A DNA stretch of 64,000 nt from SYIM01 sp041182885. Lineage in GTDB: Bacteria > Pseudomonadota > Gammaproteobacteria > Burkholderiales > Burkholderiaceae_E. The stretch covers positions 1 to 64,000 of the forward strand of contig JBMSQB010000004.1 of assembly GCA_049423065.1 (NCBI GenBank), given 5' to 3'. Of this stretch, positions 24,683 to 33,513 are shown in pieces (position 1 is the stretch's first letter; every line of letters starts with the position of its first letter). Made by a program: the position numbers and the translations under genes. The notes under the pieces are model-generated. The model saw only the letters and a list, made by a program, of their open reading frames with translations, had not been told where the DNA came from and ran no database searches.

Positions 24683-26262
24683 CCGTGCAGATACCAGGTG
24701 CCGGAGGCGCTGAGGCGTTCGCGGAAGATCCAGACCAGGCGGTGTGAGGTGTCTTCCGCGATGAAATAGTCGCGCAGGACCAGCTTGTTGTCCCACCATC
24801 CCGACTCAATGCGCTCGGGGCCTGCGAGCAGCGACAGAGGGCTTTCCCAGAAGGGTCTGTTATGACGTTCGGAGAGCGCGAGAGGCGGCTCGATCAGCCA
24901 GAGTGGGCGCAGGGGCGCTGGCAGGCTGCCCGTGGCGCGTTGGGCGTGCCAGGCTTTGCGGGCAGCAGCGCTGTGCAGGGCCGCTCGCAGCGCGATTGGC
25001 GACTGCGGTGCGGGGCGTGGCGGGGAGGGGGTTGGGTGTCCTGCGCGTGGGCGCGTGGGCTCGGGGGTGTACATGGGTAGCCGTTGAACGGGTTCGGCGC
25101 GCCAGGCGTATTCGGGGCGGTGCTCGGCCACCTGACGCAACTGCGAAACCTGCTCGTTTCCCAGCCTGGCTTTCAGGCGTTCAACCAGCCGGTCGACTTG
25201 TTCGTGCGCGGTTGCAGCGCCGGGAAACAGCTCTGTGCTGGCTGGTGCATAGTGGTGCACGTCATGGCATTGCAGTGTCAAGCTGCTGGTGGCTGCGGCC
25301 AGCCTGGTGTGTCGTAGCGCTTCCGCCAGCAGCAGTCCGAGTTGCGAGGGATCGCGACTTGGGCGGTCTGGTCCGAAGGGGATCAGGGTGGCTGGGCAGC
25401 GCTCATGCTTGGCGCTGAGTGAGAGTCGCCGTGCGCCCGCCTGACGACCAGCGAGCCAGCCGCAGAGCTGAAGCAGCAGCCGACGCGCGCCAAACAACAG
25501 ACGCTCGCTGTCTTCGACCGGGGCCGGCAGATCGAGATGGCTTTCGAAGCTGTCTGGCGCCATGAACACCGGTTGGGGGTCGGGGCGCTGGCCGGTGGCG
25601 CGATCGAGTTCGTCGAGCAGTTCGAGACCGAAGCGTCGGGCAAGGCCGGCTCGCGGCAACTGCATGAGTTGCTCGATCGTACGGACACCGATTGCCTGGA
25701 GCGCAGCCTCATGCGGCTGTGCGCAGGCCAGCAGTCGAACCGGCAGTCGGGCCAGCAGGGCGCGCAGTCGGTTGGGCGTGTCGGCGTGCAGAGCGTGGCG
25801 ATGGCGTGCCAGCAGCCACGCACCGGTTGGTGTGCAGGCAGAACCTGTGTGAGCGGGGAAACCGTTTTCAGCCAACCCGGACTGCACTCGTCGGGTCAGC
25901 CGATCGGGACCATTGAACAGGCGCAGGCTGCCCGCCACGTCGAGCAGCAGGCCTGCGGGATCGGCAGCCTCGACCGGGAGCCGCAGCGAGACGGTGGGCG
26001 TGAATTGCTGAGCCCAGGCAGCGAGGCCCTGCAAGGCCTCGGATTCACGCACGCGACTGCGTTCGAGCAGTTGAATGGAAGGAAGCAGTGCGAGGACGGT
26101 GGAGATGGTTTGGCCCGACTGCACGCCGGCGGCTGCCGCGAGCGCGTTGAGGGCTACCAGCCGATCCTGTTCGGTGATGCCGAGCGGACCCTCGGACGAA
26201 GGAACACCGCGCTGACAGCAGTCGAGCGTGAAGGTTGGCAGGAAAACGGCGAGCCAGAGCAT
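24670..26262 (-). CDS. imuB: ImuB, catalytically inactive Y-family polymerase homologue of the SOS mutasome
   Basis: 530 residues. The N-terminus MLWLAVFLPTFTLD aligns with the start of Y-family polymerases but lacks the first metal-binding aspartate. The later acidic pair is also missing (the region reads PAGLLLDVAGSLRLF). This is the known hallmark of ImuB, which acts as a hub linking DnaE2 and the beta clamp rather than as a polymerase. The long C-terminal tail holds the Pro/Arg-rich linker and WYLHGRFG at the end. It follows imuA after 103 bases, with no gene in between. The 3' end lies in the 18-bp repeat. Confidence 0.92.
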   Translation of the reverse strand: MLWLAVFLPTFTLDCCQRGVPSSEGPLGITEQDRLVALNALAAAAGVQSGQTISTVLALLPSIQLLERSRVRESEALQGLAAWAQQFTPTVSLRLPVEAADPAGLLLDVAGSLRLFNGPDRLTRRVQSGLAENGFPAHTGSACTPTGAWLLARHRHALHADTPNRLRALLARLPVRLLACAQPHEAALQAIGVRTIEQLMQLPRAGLARRFGLELLDELDRATGQRPDPQPVFMAPDSFESHLDLPAPVEDSERLLFGARRLLLQLCGWLAGRQAGARRLSLSAKHERCPATLIPFGPDRPSRDPSQLGLLLAEALRHTRLAAATSSLTLQCHDVHHYAPASTELFPGAATAHEQVDRLVERLKARLGNEQVSQLRQVAEHRPEYAWRAEPVQRLPMYTPEPTRPRAGHPTPSPPRPAPQSPIALRAALHSAAARKAWHAQRATGSLPAPLRPLWLIEPPLALSERHNRPFWESPLSLLAGPERIESGWWDNKLVLRDYFIAEDTSHRLVWIFRERLSASGTWYLHGRFG

Positions 26263-26365
26263 GGGGTGGGCGACATGGCCTGGTTACCTGCCGGTACCTG
26301 GGGGCGATCGATGCCGAATGTACGACCCGGTGGGCAACCAAGGGCAAGAGGGCAGGCAAGCAAAC

Positions 26366-27193
26366 TCAGTGGGCAAGCATTGGGCTGGCGCGAGGTGTTG
26401 ACGGCCGCACCGCCCCATGCACCCGGGTGTCTGGCGCGCTGTGCGCCGAGGCGAGCAGGCCCGGGTCGGGCGAGTGCGTGGGCGTAGTGCGCAGGGTGAA
26501 GGTGCTGACGGGTTGGGGCAGGTCAAGGACCAGCGGTTGGGCAATGACCGGCCCGCGCCGCTTGAGGATCTGCACCGACAGCTGCGGATTGGGGCGCGGC
26601 AGCAGCATCAGGCGCAGCGGTGCTGGCGAGGCTTCGAACTGCGCGGGGAGTTCGCGAAACAGAAAGACCGGCCCCCCAGCGGACTGCGCGGCAACCTGCA
26701 GCCGGCGCAGATGCTCCGGCCGGGTGCGTTGCTGGGGTAACCACGCAAGCAGTGCGCCAAAGCCGGAGCTGCGCAGGGACTGCTCGACGGCCCACAGCCG
26801 GTCGGCGGCGTTGGGGGCCTGGATGATGATGAGGTAGTCGAGCTGGATGCCGAAGCTGGCGAGCGCTGGCGCGTAGGGGATGTGGGGTGGGGCAAGCAGA
26901 ATGACAAAACGCCGCTGCTGGGTGAGGCGCTGCAGCAGCGGCACCAGCAGTCTGAGCTCGCCAATGCCTGCTTCCCGGCACAGCAGTTCGGTGAGGCAGC
27001 CAGTGGGCCAGCCAGCCCCGGGCAGGACGGCGTCGAGCGCTGCAAAACCGCTGGATTCGCCGGCGGGCGGCATGGGGTCGAGCCGACCCGCTCGCCAGAC
27101 GTTTGCCGGGAGCCCGGGCGGTGTTGGAGCGGGCGGCGCCGGCGAACGGCCGAGGGCAGGCGAGGCAACAGGCAGTGCAGACATGGCAGACAT
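26366..27193 (-). CDS. imuA: ImuA, RecA-like accessory protein of the SOS mutasome
   Basis: 275 residues from ATG 27193; ATG 27184 is an equal alternative. The N-terminus is Pro/Ala-rich, followed by the ImuA core: VWRAGRL, then GFAALDAVLPGAGWPTGCLTEL, then RFVILLAPPHIPYAPAL. ImuA is a RecA/SulA-related protein needed with ImuB and DnaE2 for damage-induced mutagenesis. The core lacks a canonical P-loop, as expected. It lies 23 bases after the lexA stop and should be co-transcribed from the lexA promoter. Confidence 0.88.
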   Translation of the reverse strand: MSAMSALPVASPALGRSPAPPAPTPPGLPANVWRAGRLDPMPPAGESSGFAALDAVLPGAGWPTGCLTELLCREAGIGELRLLVPLLQRLTQQRRFVILLAPPHIPYAPALASFGIQLDYLIIIQAPNAADRLWAVEQSLRSSGFGALLAWLPQQRTRPEHLRRLQVAAQSAGGPVFLFRELPAQFEASPAPLRLMLLPRPNPQLSVQILKRRGPVIAQPLVLDLPQPVSTFTLRTTPTHSPDPGLLASAHSAPDTRVHGAVRPSTPRASPMLAH

Positions 27194-27216
27194 TCCGGAC
27201 GTGGGGGCTGGAAGCG

Positions 27217-27861
27217 TTAAAGCGATTTGCCGGTTCGGAGCAGGCCGACCGCGATGCCTTCGACGGCAACCGTGTCGGAGCGCGCGTCGAGCACAATGGG
27301 CGGATAAAGCGGGTTTTCGGCCAGTAACTGGATGGCGGTGCCCTTGCGCTGCCAGCGCTTGACGGTGACTTCGTCGCCGACCCGCGCCACCACGATCTGG
27401 CCATTGCGGGCTTCCTGGGCGCGCTTGACGGCCAGCAGGTCACCGTCGAGGATGCCGGCGTCTCGCATGCTCATGCCGCGCACCCGCAGCAGGTAATCGG
27501 GGCGGGTATCGAACAGGGCGGGGTCGACGGCATAACTGGCCTCGACGTGCTCCTGGGCGAGGATGGGGCTGCCCGCTGCGACCCGACCTACCAGCGGCAG
27601 GCTGAGCGCGACCTGTACGGCGCGGGGGACGTCGAGTTCGGAGTCGGGCAGACGGCGAAGGCGGATGCCGCGCGAGGAGCCTGAGGCGAGTTCGATCATG
27701 CCCTTGCGCGCCAGTGCCTTGAGGTGTTCCTCGGCTGCGTTGGGTGAGCGAAACCCCAGCTGGGTAGCGATTTCAGCCCGGGTGGGCGGAAAACCGGTGT
27801 CGGCGATGTGCTGCTGGATGAGGGACAGGATTTGCTGCTGACGGGCAGTGAGATCACGCAT
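27217..27861 (-). CDS. lexA: LexA SOS repressor
   Basis: 214 residues from ATG 27861, chosen because GGAGG precedes it and homologues begin MRDLTARQQ; the longer frame from 27933 would run through the operator. The winged-helix DNA-binding domain (about 1-70) includes PPTRAEIATQLGF. The self-cleavage site is Ala96-Gly97 (RVAAGSP). The protease dyad is Ser131 (GMSMRDAG) and Lys168 (VTVKRW). RecA filaments trigger autocleavage and derepression. It heads a lexA-imuA-imuB transcript and is autoregulated through the box at 27877-27892. Confidence 0.98.
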   Translation of the reverse strand: MRDLTARQQQILSLIQQHIADTGFPPTRAEIATQLGFRSPNAAEEHLKALARKGMIELASGSSRGIRLRRLPDSELDVPRAVQVALSLPLVGRVAAGSPILAQEHVEASYAVDPALFDTRPDYLLRVRGMSMRDAGILDGDLLAVKRAQEARNGQIVVARVGDEVTVKRWQRKGTAIQLLAENPLYPPIVLDARSDTVAVEGIAVGLLRTGKSL

Positions 27862-27876
27862 TGGGGAACCTCCGTG

Positions 27877-27909
27877 CTGTGATTTTATACAGTATTCGTC
27901 CGGATGCAA
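27877..27909 (-). promoter_or_regulatory. lexA promoter with overlapping LexA box
   Basis: On the - strand a -35 TTGCAT (27904-27909) and a -10 TAAAAT (27882-27887) are spaced 16 bases apart. A perfect LexA box CTGT-N8-ACAG (27877-27892) covers the -10, so bound LexA would block RNA polymerase. The box ends 15 bases before the lexA start codon. Confidence 0.88.
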
Positions 27910-28316
27910 ATCCCCAGAAACCTTGTCTGACAAGCGGATTTTGAGGCATCGATACGACGCTCCCGCCTTGCAGTGCGAGTTTCCGTCCCGCGATCAGCCT
28001 CGCGCGGCCAGCGGCCTGCGGCGTGGTTGCCGCGTGCGAGTCGCCTCCGAGCGAAGCCAGGCCGTTCACCCGGATTCGTGACTGCGGGTTGCCCCGACGG
28101 GTTCTCTGATCGACGCAGTGCGTGGCCTGCGCTTTGCCAATCGGGCTTACCCGTGCACGGGTTTCATCTTGCTGTGCAACCGCCGATGTTTGTGGCAGAG
28201 TGGCCGCGATGGCTGGGCATCCGCCCGCCATTCAGGATTGCATTTCTCGGGTTGCTGGTTCCGGTGTTCCTCGAAATGCAATGACCTCTTCAACGGGTTT
28301 CGAGGACTTTTCCAGG
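27910..28316 (+). other. Long non-coding leader upstream of the RRM protein gene
   Basis: About 400 bases without a supported gene lie between the lexA promoter and the RRM start. Open frames here give no family-like protein. The promoter of the RRM gene must lie in this stretch, but no convincing -35/-10 pair was found. Its last 80 bases hold a strong inverted repeat (28237-28282). Confidence 0.5.
28237..28282 (+). promoter_or_regulatory. 10-bp hairpin in the leader of the RRM protein gene
   Basis: ATTGCATTTC (28237-28246) and GAAATGCAAT (28273-28282) are perfect reverse complements, separated by 26 bases. In RNA this would form a stem-loop ending 34 bases before the ATG. Its 3' arm covers an alternative in-frame ATG at 28281. 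It could be an RNA-protein autoregulatory site, a temperature-responsive element, or a DNA operator. Confidence 0.55.
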
Positions 28317-28781
28317 ATGGGCACCAAGATCTATGTGGGCAATCTGCCCTGGCGTGCAACCGATGCGCAACTCTCCGAGTTGTTTGGCCAGCACGGTGAC
28401 GTGACCGACGCCAAAATCGTCACTGATCGCGAAACAGGCCGCTCACGCGGTTTCGGTTTCGTCACCATGGGTAACAACGAGGCCGCGCAGGCTGCAATTC
28501 GCGCGCTCAATGGCTTCTCCCTTGAGGGCCGCAGCCTGGTCGTCAACGAGGCCCGCGAGCAGAGCGGCGGCGGTGGCGGCGGCGGTGGGCCGCGCCGTGG
28601 TGGCTTCGGCGGTGGCGGTGGCGGCGGCGGTGGTGGTTACGGCCGCGGCGGCGGTGGCGGCGGCGGCGGTGGGGGCTACGGCCGCGGTGGTGGTGGTGGC
28701 GGCTACGGCGGTGGTGGCGGCGGTGGCGGCGGTGGTTATGGCGGCGGTGGCGATCGCCGCGCCCGCCAGTTCGGCGGCTGA
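28317..28781 (+). CDS. Glycine-rich RNA-binding protein with one RRM domain
   Basis: 154 residues from ATG 28317. Residues 1-80 form an RNA recognition motif with RNP2 KIYVGNLPW and RNP1 RSRGFGFVTM. The remainder is almost pure Gly with Arg and Tyr (RGG/YGG-like), a disordered tail typical of cold-inducible RRM proteins of cyanobacteria and betaproteobacteria. A role as RNA chaperone in cold or stress is likely. ATG 28317 was chosen because family members begin MG(T/N)K; ATG 28281 is in frame and would add 12 residues. The Gly codons form a GGC/GGT-rich tract prone to slippage. Confidence 0.88.
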   Translation: MGTKIYVGNLPWRATDAQLSELFGQHGDVTDAKIVTDRETGRSRGFGFVTMGNNEAAQAAIRALNGFSLEGRSLVVNEAREQSGGGGGGGGPRRGGFGGGGGGGGGGYGRGGGGGGGGGGYGRGGGGGGYGGGGGGGGGGYGGGGDRRARQFGG

Positions 28782-28904
28782 TCCGTTCTTCAGACGCGCC
28801 GGCGAGGCTGTCAGGCTTCGCGGCGTTATGACCGCGGTGCCGCCCGCGCTGCGGTCGGGCTGGGGCAAAGCAGGGATGCCTGCCGAGCCCTGGTCAGTGC
28901 TCGT

Positions 28905-30554
28905 CTACATGCCCGTGTAGTTCGGACCGCCCCCGCCCTCAGGCGTGACCCACACGATGTTCTGGGTCGGGTCCTTGATGTCGCACGTCTTGCAGTGCAC
29001 GCAGTTTTGCGCGTTGATCTGCAGCCGGTCGGCGTTGTGCTCGTCTTTCACATATTCATACACCCCTGCCGGACAGTACCGTGCCTCGGGTCCGGCAAAG
29101 CGGGCAAGATTCAGTGCGACCGGTACCGACGCATCTTTCAGCGTGAGGTGGCTCGGCTGGTTTTCCTCATGGTTGGTGCTGGCAATGAACACCGAGGACA
29201 GCCTGTCAAAACTCAGCTTGCCGTCAGGCTTGGGATAGTTGATGGGCTCACACTGATCTGCCGGCTTCAGATAGGCGTGATCGGGCTGGCGACTGTGCAG
29301 CGTGAAGGGCGCACGGCCGCGAAACAGCACCTGATCGATGCCGACCAGCGCGGTGCCCAGCCAAAGTCCTTTGCCCATGGCGGGCTTGAAATTGCGCGCC
29401 CGATAAAGCTCGTCATGCAGCCATGATTCGCTGAAAGCAGCCGCGTAGCCGCGCAGTTCGTCGTGACTGCGCCCGGCTCCCAGCGCCTCGAAGGCGGCCT
29501 CGGCCGCCAGCATGCCGGTCTTGATGGCTGCATGGCTGCCCTTGATGCGCGATGCGTTGAGAAAGCCTGCATCGCAGCCCACCAGACAGCCGCCTGGGAA
29601 AACGAAGCGCGGCAGTGCGTTGAACCCGCCTGCCGTGATGGCGCGAGCGCCGTAGGCAACCCGGCGCCCGCCCTCGAGAAACGAGCGGATGGCGGGGTGG
29701 GTTTTATAGCGCTGAAATTCCTCGAACGGAGACAGCCACGGATTCGAGTAGTTGAGGCCGACCACGAAGCCGACCGCCACCTTGTTGTCCTCGAAGTGAT
29801 AGAGGAACGATCCGCCGTAGGTGTCGGAGGAGAGCGGCCAGCCGGCGGTGTGCATCACCAGGCCAGCGTTGAATCGAGATGGCTCGATCTCCCAGAGTTC
29901 CTTCAGGCCGATGCCATAACTTTGCGGATCGCGGCCTTCATCGAGTTTGAAACGGGTCATGAGCTGCTTGCCCAGATGACCGCGTGCGCCTTCAGCAAAG
30001 AAGGTGTACTTCGCATGCAGTTCCATGCCGGGCTGGAAGGCATCGGTGGGCTCGCCATTGCGACCCACGCCCATGTTGCCGGTGGCCACGCCGCGAACAG
30101 AACCGTCTTCGTTGAACAGGATTTCTGCCGCCGCAAAGCCCGGGTAAATTTCAACGCCCAGTGCCTCGGCCTGCTGGCCAAGCCACCGCACCACATTGCC
30201 CAGACTGACCACATAGTTGCCGTGGTTCTGGAAGCACTCGGGCAGCATCCAGTTGGGAACCCGCGTGGATCCGGTTTCCGACAGAAACAGGAACCGGTCT
30301 TCCGTGACCGCAGTGTTGAGCGGTGCCCCCATTTCCTTCCAGCCGGGGAACAACTCGTTGATCGCGACGGGATCCATGACCGCGCCGGAGAGAATATGGG
30401 CGCCGACCTCGGAGCCTTTTTCCAGCACGCATACGCCCAGTTCGCGCCCCGCCTCGGTGGCGAGCTGTTTCAAGCGGATGGCCGCCGACAGGCCTGCTGG
30501 CCCGCCACCGACGATGACCACGTCGTATTCCATCGCGTCGCGTTCGACTTGCAT
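28905..30554 (-). CDS. Electron transfer flavoprotein-ubiquinone oxidoreductase
   Basis: 549 residues from ATG 30554, chosen for the GGAGG site just upstream; ATG 30533 is a shorter option. This inner-membrane FAD/4Fe-4S enzyme moves electrons from ETF (acyl-CoA and amino-acid dehydrogenases) to ubiquinone. The FAD loop is VVIVGGGPAGLSAA near the N-terminus. The C-terminal 4Fe-4S ferredoxin-like region has CPAG, CVHCKTC and a final NYTGM. No etfAB genes are in the window. The length agrees with the family. Confidence 0.96.
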   Translation of the reverse strand: MQVERDAMEYDVVIVGGGPAGLSAAIRLKQLATEAGRELGVCVLEKGSEVGAHILSGAVMDPVAINELFPGWKEMGAPLNTAVTEDRFLFLSETGSTRVPNWMLPECFQNHGNYVVSLGNVVRWLGQQAEALGVEIYPGFAAAEILFNEDGSVRGVATGNMGVGRNGEPTDAFQPGMELHAKYTFFAEGARGHLGKQLMTRFKLDEGRDPQSYGIGLKELWEIEPSRFNAGLVMHTAGWPLSSDTYGGSFLYHFEDNKVAVGFVVGLNYSNPWLSPFEEFQRYKTHPAIRSFLEGGRRVAYGARAITAGGFNALPRFVFPGGCLVGCDAGFLNASRIKGSHAAIKTGMLAAEAAFEALGAGRSHDELRGYAAAFSESWLHDELYRARNFKPAMGKGLWLGTALVGIDQVLFRGRAPFTLHSRQPDHAYLKPADQCEPINYPKPDGKLSFDRLSSVFIASTNHEENQPSHLTLKDASVPVALNLARFAGPEARYCPAGVYEYVKDEHNADRLQINAQNCVHCKTCDIKDPTQNIVWVTPEGGGGPNYTGM

Positions 30555-30703
30555 GAGACCTCCGGGGCCGGGGAGAACCGCTCTGCTCGGCGGCTGTCGG
30601 CCAGACCCGGATTGTCGCGGAAAGGCCGACCGGGGCGCAAACCGGGAATCGATTACCATCGCCGCTCGCCATGTTTCGGCAACCAACCGATCGGAGGTTT
30701 TCG

Positions 30704-31477
30704 ATGGCAACGACATTCGACCTGGGTGGCCGGGTGGCCCTGGTCACCGGCGCCTCCAGCGGCCTTGGCACGCGCTTTGCGCGAATGCTGGCCGACAATG
30801 GAGCACATGTGGTGCTTGCCGCACGGCGGATCGAACGGCTGCAGGCCTTGCGCGACGACATCACGGCCGCAGGCGGTCAGGCCACGGCGGTGGCTCTCGA
30901 TGTCACCGATATCGGATCGATCCGGGCTGCAGTGGCACAGGCCGAAGACGAGGCCGGGCCGATCGACATCCTGGTCAACAACTCGGGCGTAAGCACGACC
31001 CAGCGAATCATCGACGTCACGCCCGAAGACTACGATTTCGTGCTGAACACGAACACCCGCGGGGCGTTTTTCGTGGCTCAGGAAGTTGGCAAACGGATGA
31101 TCGAGCGCGCCCGCACGCAACCCGGTCGGCCAGCGCGCATCATCAACGTGGCCTCACTGGCGGCGCTCAAGGTGTTGCCCATGATCGGGATCTACTGCAT
31201 CAGCAAGGCCGCGGTCACACAGATGACGCGCGCCATGGCGATTGAATGGGGCCGCTACGGCATCAACGTGAACGCGATCTGTCCGGGCTACATCAGCACC
31301 GAGCTGAACGAGCACCACTGGGATACCGAAGGCGGAAAGAAACTGATTGCCATGACCCCGCGCAAACGCCTGGGTCAGCCCGAGGATCTGGACGGTATCG
31401 TGCTGCTGCTCGCCTCCGAGCGTTCAGGGTTCGTGAACGGTTCGGTGATCAACGTGGACGACGGCTTCTCGCTCTGA
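30704..31477 (+). CDS. Short-chain dehydrogenase/reductase
   Basis: 257 residues from ATG 30704, preceded by GGAGG; ATG 30671 upstream lacks such a site. The cofactor loop is TGASSGLG (15-22), and the catalytic residues are Ser151, Tyr164 and Lys168 (YCISK). An Arg-Arg pair after the second strand (AARRIE) favours NADP(H). It is divergent from the ETF-QO gene. The substrate is not predictable; such genes often serve 3-oxoacyl or hydroxyacid reduction. Confidence 0.9.
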   Translation: MATTFDLGGRVALVTGASSGLGTRFARMLADNGAHVVLAARRIERLQALRDDITAAGGQATAVALDVTDIGSIRAAVAQAEDEAGPIDILVNNSGVSTTQRIIDVTPEDYDFVLNTNTRGAFFVAQEVGKRMIERARTQPGRPARIINVASLAALKVLPMIGIYCISKAAVTQMTRAMAIEWGRYGINVNAICPGYISTELNEHHWDTEGGKKLIAMTPRKRLGQPEDLDGIVLLLASERSGFVNGSVINVDDGFSL

Positions 31478-31485
31478 CCCACGCG

Positions 31486-32766
31486 TCAGAGCGGATCGCG
31501 TTCGCTGCCCGCCGAGCGGCGCAGCCGCCTGACGGCGAGCGCCACAATCGCCACCACGGGCACGACCGCAATGCCGCTTGCCAGATCCGGGTTGATGTTG
31601 AGTCCCAGCGTTTCCATGCCCTTGAACGCATAGCCGAGCACTGCGATCGCGTAATAGCTGATGGCGACCACCGACAGACCTTCGACCGTCTGCTGCAGAC
31701 GGAGCTGAAGCTTGGCGCGGCGGTTCATGGCGCCGAGCAGCAACTGGTTTTGCGCCTCGCGTTCGATCTCCACCCTTGTACGGAGCAGGTTGCTTGCGCG
31801 GTCGATCCGTTCGGCCGCCGCGGCGAGCCTGCGGTCTACGCTTTCGCAGAAGGCCATGGCCGGGGTGAAGCGGCGCTCGAGGAATTCGGTGACGGTTTCC
31901 AGGCCCGCGACGCGCTGTTCGCGCAGGTCTGCCGATCGCTGTCGGACGAGCGCATGGTAGGCGCGCGAGGCGCCAGTGCGAAAGCCGGTCTCGGAGGCGA
32001 TCCGCTCAGCCAGCGCGGCCAGCCGGGTGACCTCATTGAGCATCTCAGGCTCTTCCTCGGCTGGCGCCGATTCGAGTCGACTGACCAGCTTGCCAAGACC
32101 GCGCTCGAGTTCGTTCAGCTCGGCGGCCGCGCCGCGCGCCACCGGGAAGCCCAGCATGGCCATCATCCGGTAGACCTCGAGCTCGAGCAGCCGTTGCAGA
32201 TGCCGGCCCGCGAGCGAGGCATTCATCGACCGGTTGACGAGCAAAAACCGGGTGTAGCCGTTGGGGTCAAGGTGCAGGTCAGTGTAGAGCACCGCCGCAC
32301 CATCGGTGAGATCGGCACCGATCAGGTCGGATGCACCGAGCGCTGCCGCAATGCGATCGCGGTGTGCCCACTGCGGACCATCTGGCACCAGCGCCACATG
32401 GACTGCGGCCACCAGTTGCCCCTCGACACCGGCAAGCCAGCCAGAGGGCAGTGCGTCGATTGCGGGCTCGCCAAAGGGGTCGTCGGCCCGCATGAGGTTG
32501 CGGTAGACGGTGTAGTCGTCAAATTCGCCGTGCCGTTCCCACTTGAGCCGGAATCGGGCGAAGTCGCCGAAGAAATGGCTCTGCCCGTCGCCTGGCGGCG
32601 CGATACCGTACTGCAGGCAGAGCTCGCGCAGCGCGGCCGGGCTGGCTGCTGCGCCGGGCGGGCGAATGAGCGCCAGATGCGACACCAGACAGGGAGATGA
32701 CACGCGCGGACGCGGCCGCGCGTGGATTTCGTTGTGAAGCGCGATGCGTTCAGGGTGCGGGATCAT
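31486..32766 (-). CDS. DUF3422 family membrane protein
   Basis: 426 residues. The opening HPERIALHNEIHARPRP and the GEFDDYTVYR stretch are characteristic of DUF3422 as known to me. The long middle region is helical, and two membrane helices close the protein (LSVVAISYYAIAVLGYAF and IAVVPVVAIVALAV). The soluble domain would therefore sit on one side of the inner membrane, held by a C-terminal hairpin. Function is unknown. It converges on the SDR with an 8-base gap. Confidence 0.85.
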   Translation of the reverse strand: MIPHPERIALHNEIHARPRPRVSSPCLVSHLALIRPPGAAASPAALRELCLQYGIAPPGDGQSHFFGDFARFRLKWERHGEFDDYTVYRNLMRADDPFGEPAIDALPSGWLAGVEGQLVAAVHVALVPDGPQWAHRDRIAAALGASDLIGADLTDGAAVLYTDLHLDPNGYTRFLLVNRSMNASLAGRHLQRLLELEVYRMMAMLGFPVARGAAAELNELERGLGKLVSRLESAPAEEEPEMLNEVTRLAALAERIASETGFRTGASRAYHALVRQRSADLREQRVAGLETVTEFLERRFTPAMAFCESVDRRLAAAAERIDRASNLLRTRVEIEREAQNQLLLGAMNRRAKLQLRLQQTVEGLSVVAISYYAIAVLGYAFKGMETLGLNINPDLASGIAVVPVVAIVALAVRRLRRSAGSERDPL

Positions 32767-32846
32767 CGCGCATCTCCGTCAGACCCGCCAGGGTGGCGGC
32801 AAGCGTGGGGGCGTTGTCGAGCGATACGGGTCAGCCCGGTTCGGCC

Positions 32847-33500
32847 TCAGGACAGCGCGCCGGTATCCAGCCGGCAGCCGGTGCGGGTGACGATTTCGTC
32901 GCGCGTGACCCCCGGCGCAAGCTCGGCCACGCGAAGGCCCTGAGGGGTGATGTCGAGCACGCCAAGATCAGTGATCACGCGGTCGACCACGCCAACACCG
33001 GTGAGCGGCAGCGAACATTTCTCGAGAATCTTCAGTTCCTCGGTGCCGTCTTTTTTGCGTGCCGTGTGTTCCATGAGCACGATGACCCGTCCAACGCCGG
33101 CCACCAGATCCATGGCGCCGCCCATGCCCTTGACCATCTTGCCCGGAATCATCCAGTTGGCGAGGTCACCGTGTTCGCTCACCTGCATGGCGCCCAGGAT
33201 GGCGATGTCGATCTTGCCGCCGCGGATCATGGAAAACGAATCGGCCGATGAAAAGATCGATGAGCCGGGCAGCGTGGTGACGGTTTGCTTGCCGGCGTTG
33301 ATCATGTCGGCGTCCACCTCGTCTTCGGTCGGGAATGGTCCGATGCCAAGCAGTCCGTTTTCGGACTGCAGCCACACATCCATGTCGCGCGGAACATGGT
33401 TGGCGACCAGCGTCGGCAGTCCGATGCCGAGATTCACGTAGAAGCCGTTACGGAGCTCGCGCGCGGCGCGCGCGGCCATCTGGTCTCGGGTCCAGGGCAT
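32847..33500 (-). CDS. 3-oxoacid CoA-transferase, subunit B
   Basis: 217 residues from ATG 33500, preceded by AAGGAG; the longer frame to 33731 reads through the partner gene. The catalytic glutamate is Glu47 in SENGLLGIG. IKGMGGAMDLV-like (here VKGMGGAMDLVAG) and MEHTARKK are family features. With subunit A it transfers CoA from succinyl-CoA to acetoacetate or 3-oxoadipate; these two activities cannot be told apart by eye. It lies 13 bases after scoA. Confidence 0.93.
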   Translation of the reverse strand: MPWTRDQMAARAARELRNGFYVNLGIGLPTLVANHVPRDMDVWLQSENGLLGIGPFPTEDEVDADMINAGKQTVTTLPGSSIFSSADSFSMIRGGKIDIAILGAMQVSEHGDLANWMIPGKMVKGMGGAMDLVAGVGRVIVLMEHTARKKDGTEELKILEKCSLPLTGVGVVDRVITDLGVLDITPQGLRVAELAPGVTRDEIVTRTGCRLDTGALS

Positions 33501-33513
33501 GATCGGTTCTCCT

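Noticed and set aside
24506..24799. Minus-strand frame encoding PPPWPA repeats
   Set aside because: It is only the 18-bp tandem array read in another frame over imuB and dksA-like coding sequence; no start signal or family match.
28560..28770. Gly-rich coding tract as a non-coding microsatellite
   Set aside because: It is in frame with the RRM domain and ends at a proper stop; it is a known protein architecture.
28846..28860. Terminator for the RRM gene from GACCGC/GCGGTC dyad near 28829-28858
   Set aside because: The arms are short, the loop is about 15 bases, and no T-run follows on either strand.
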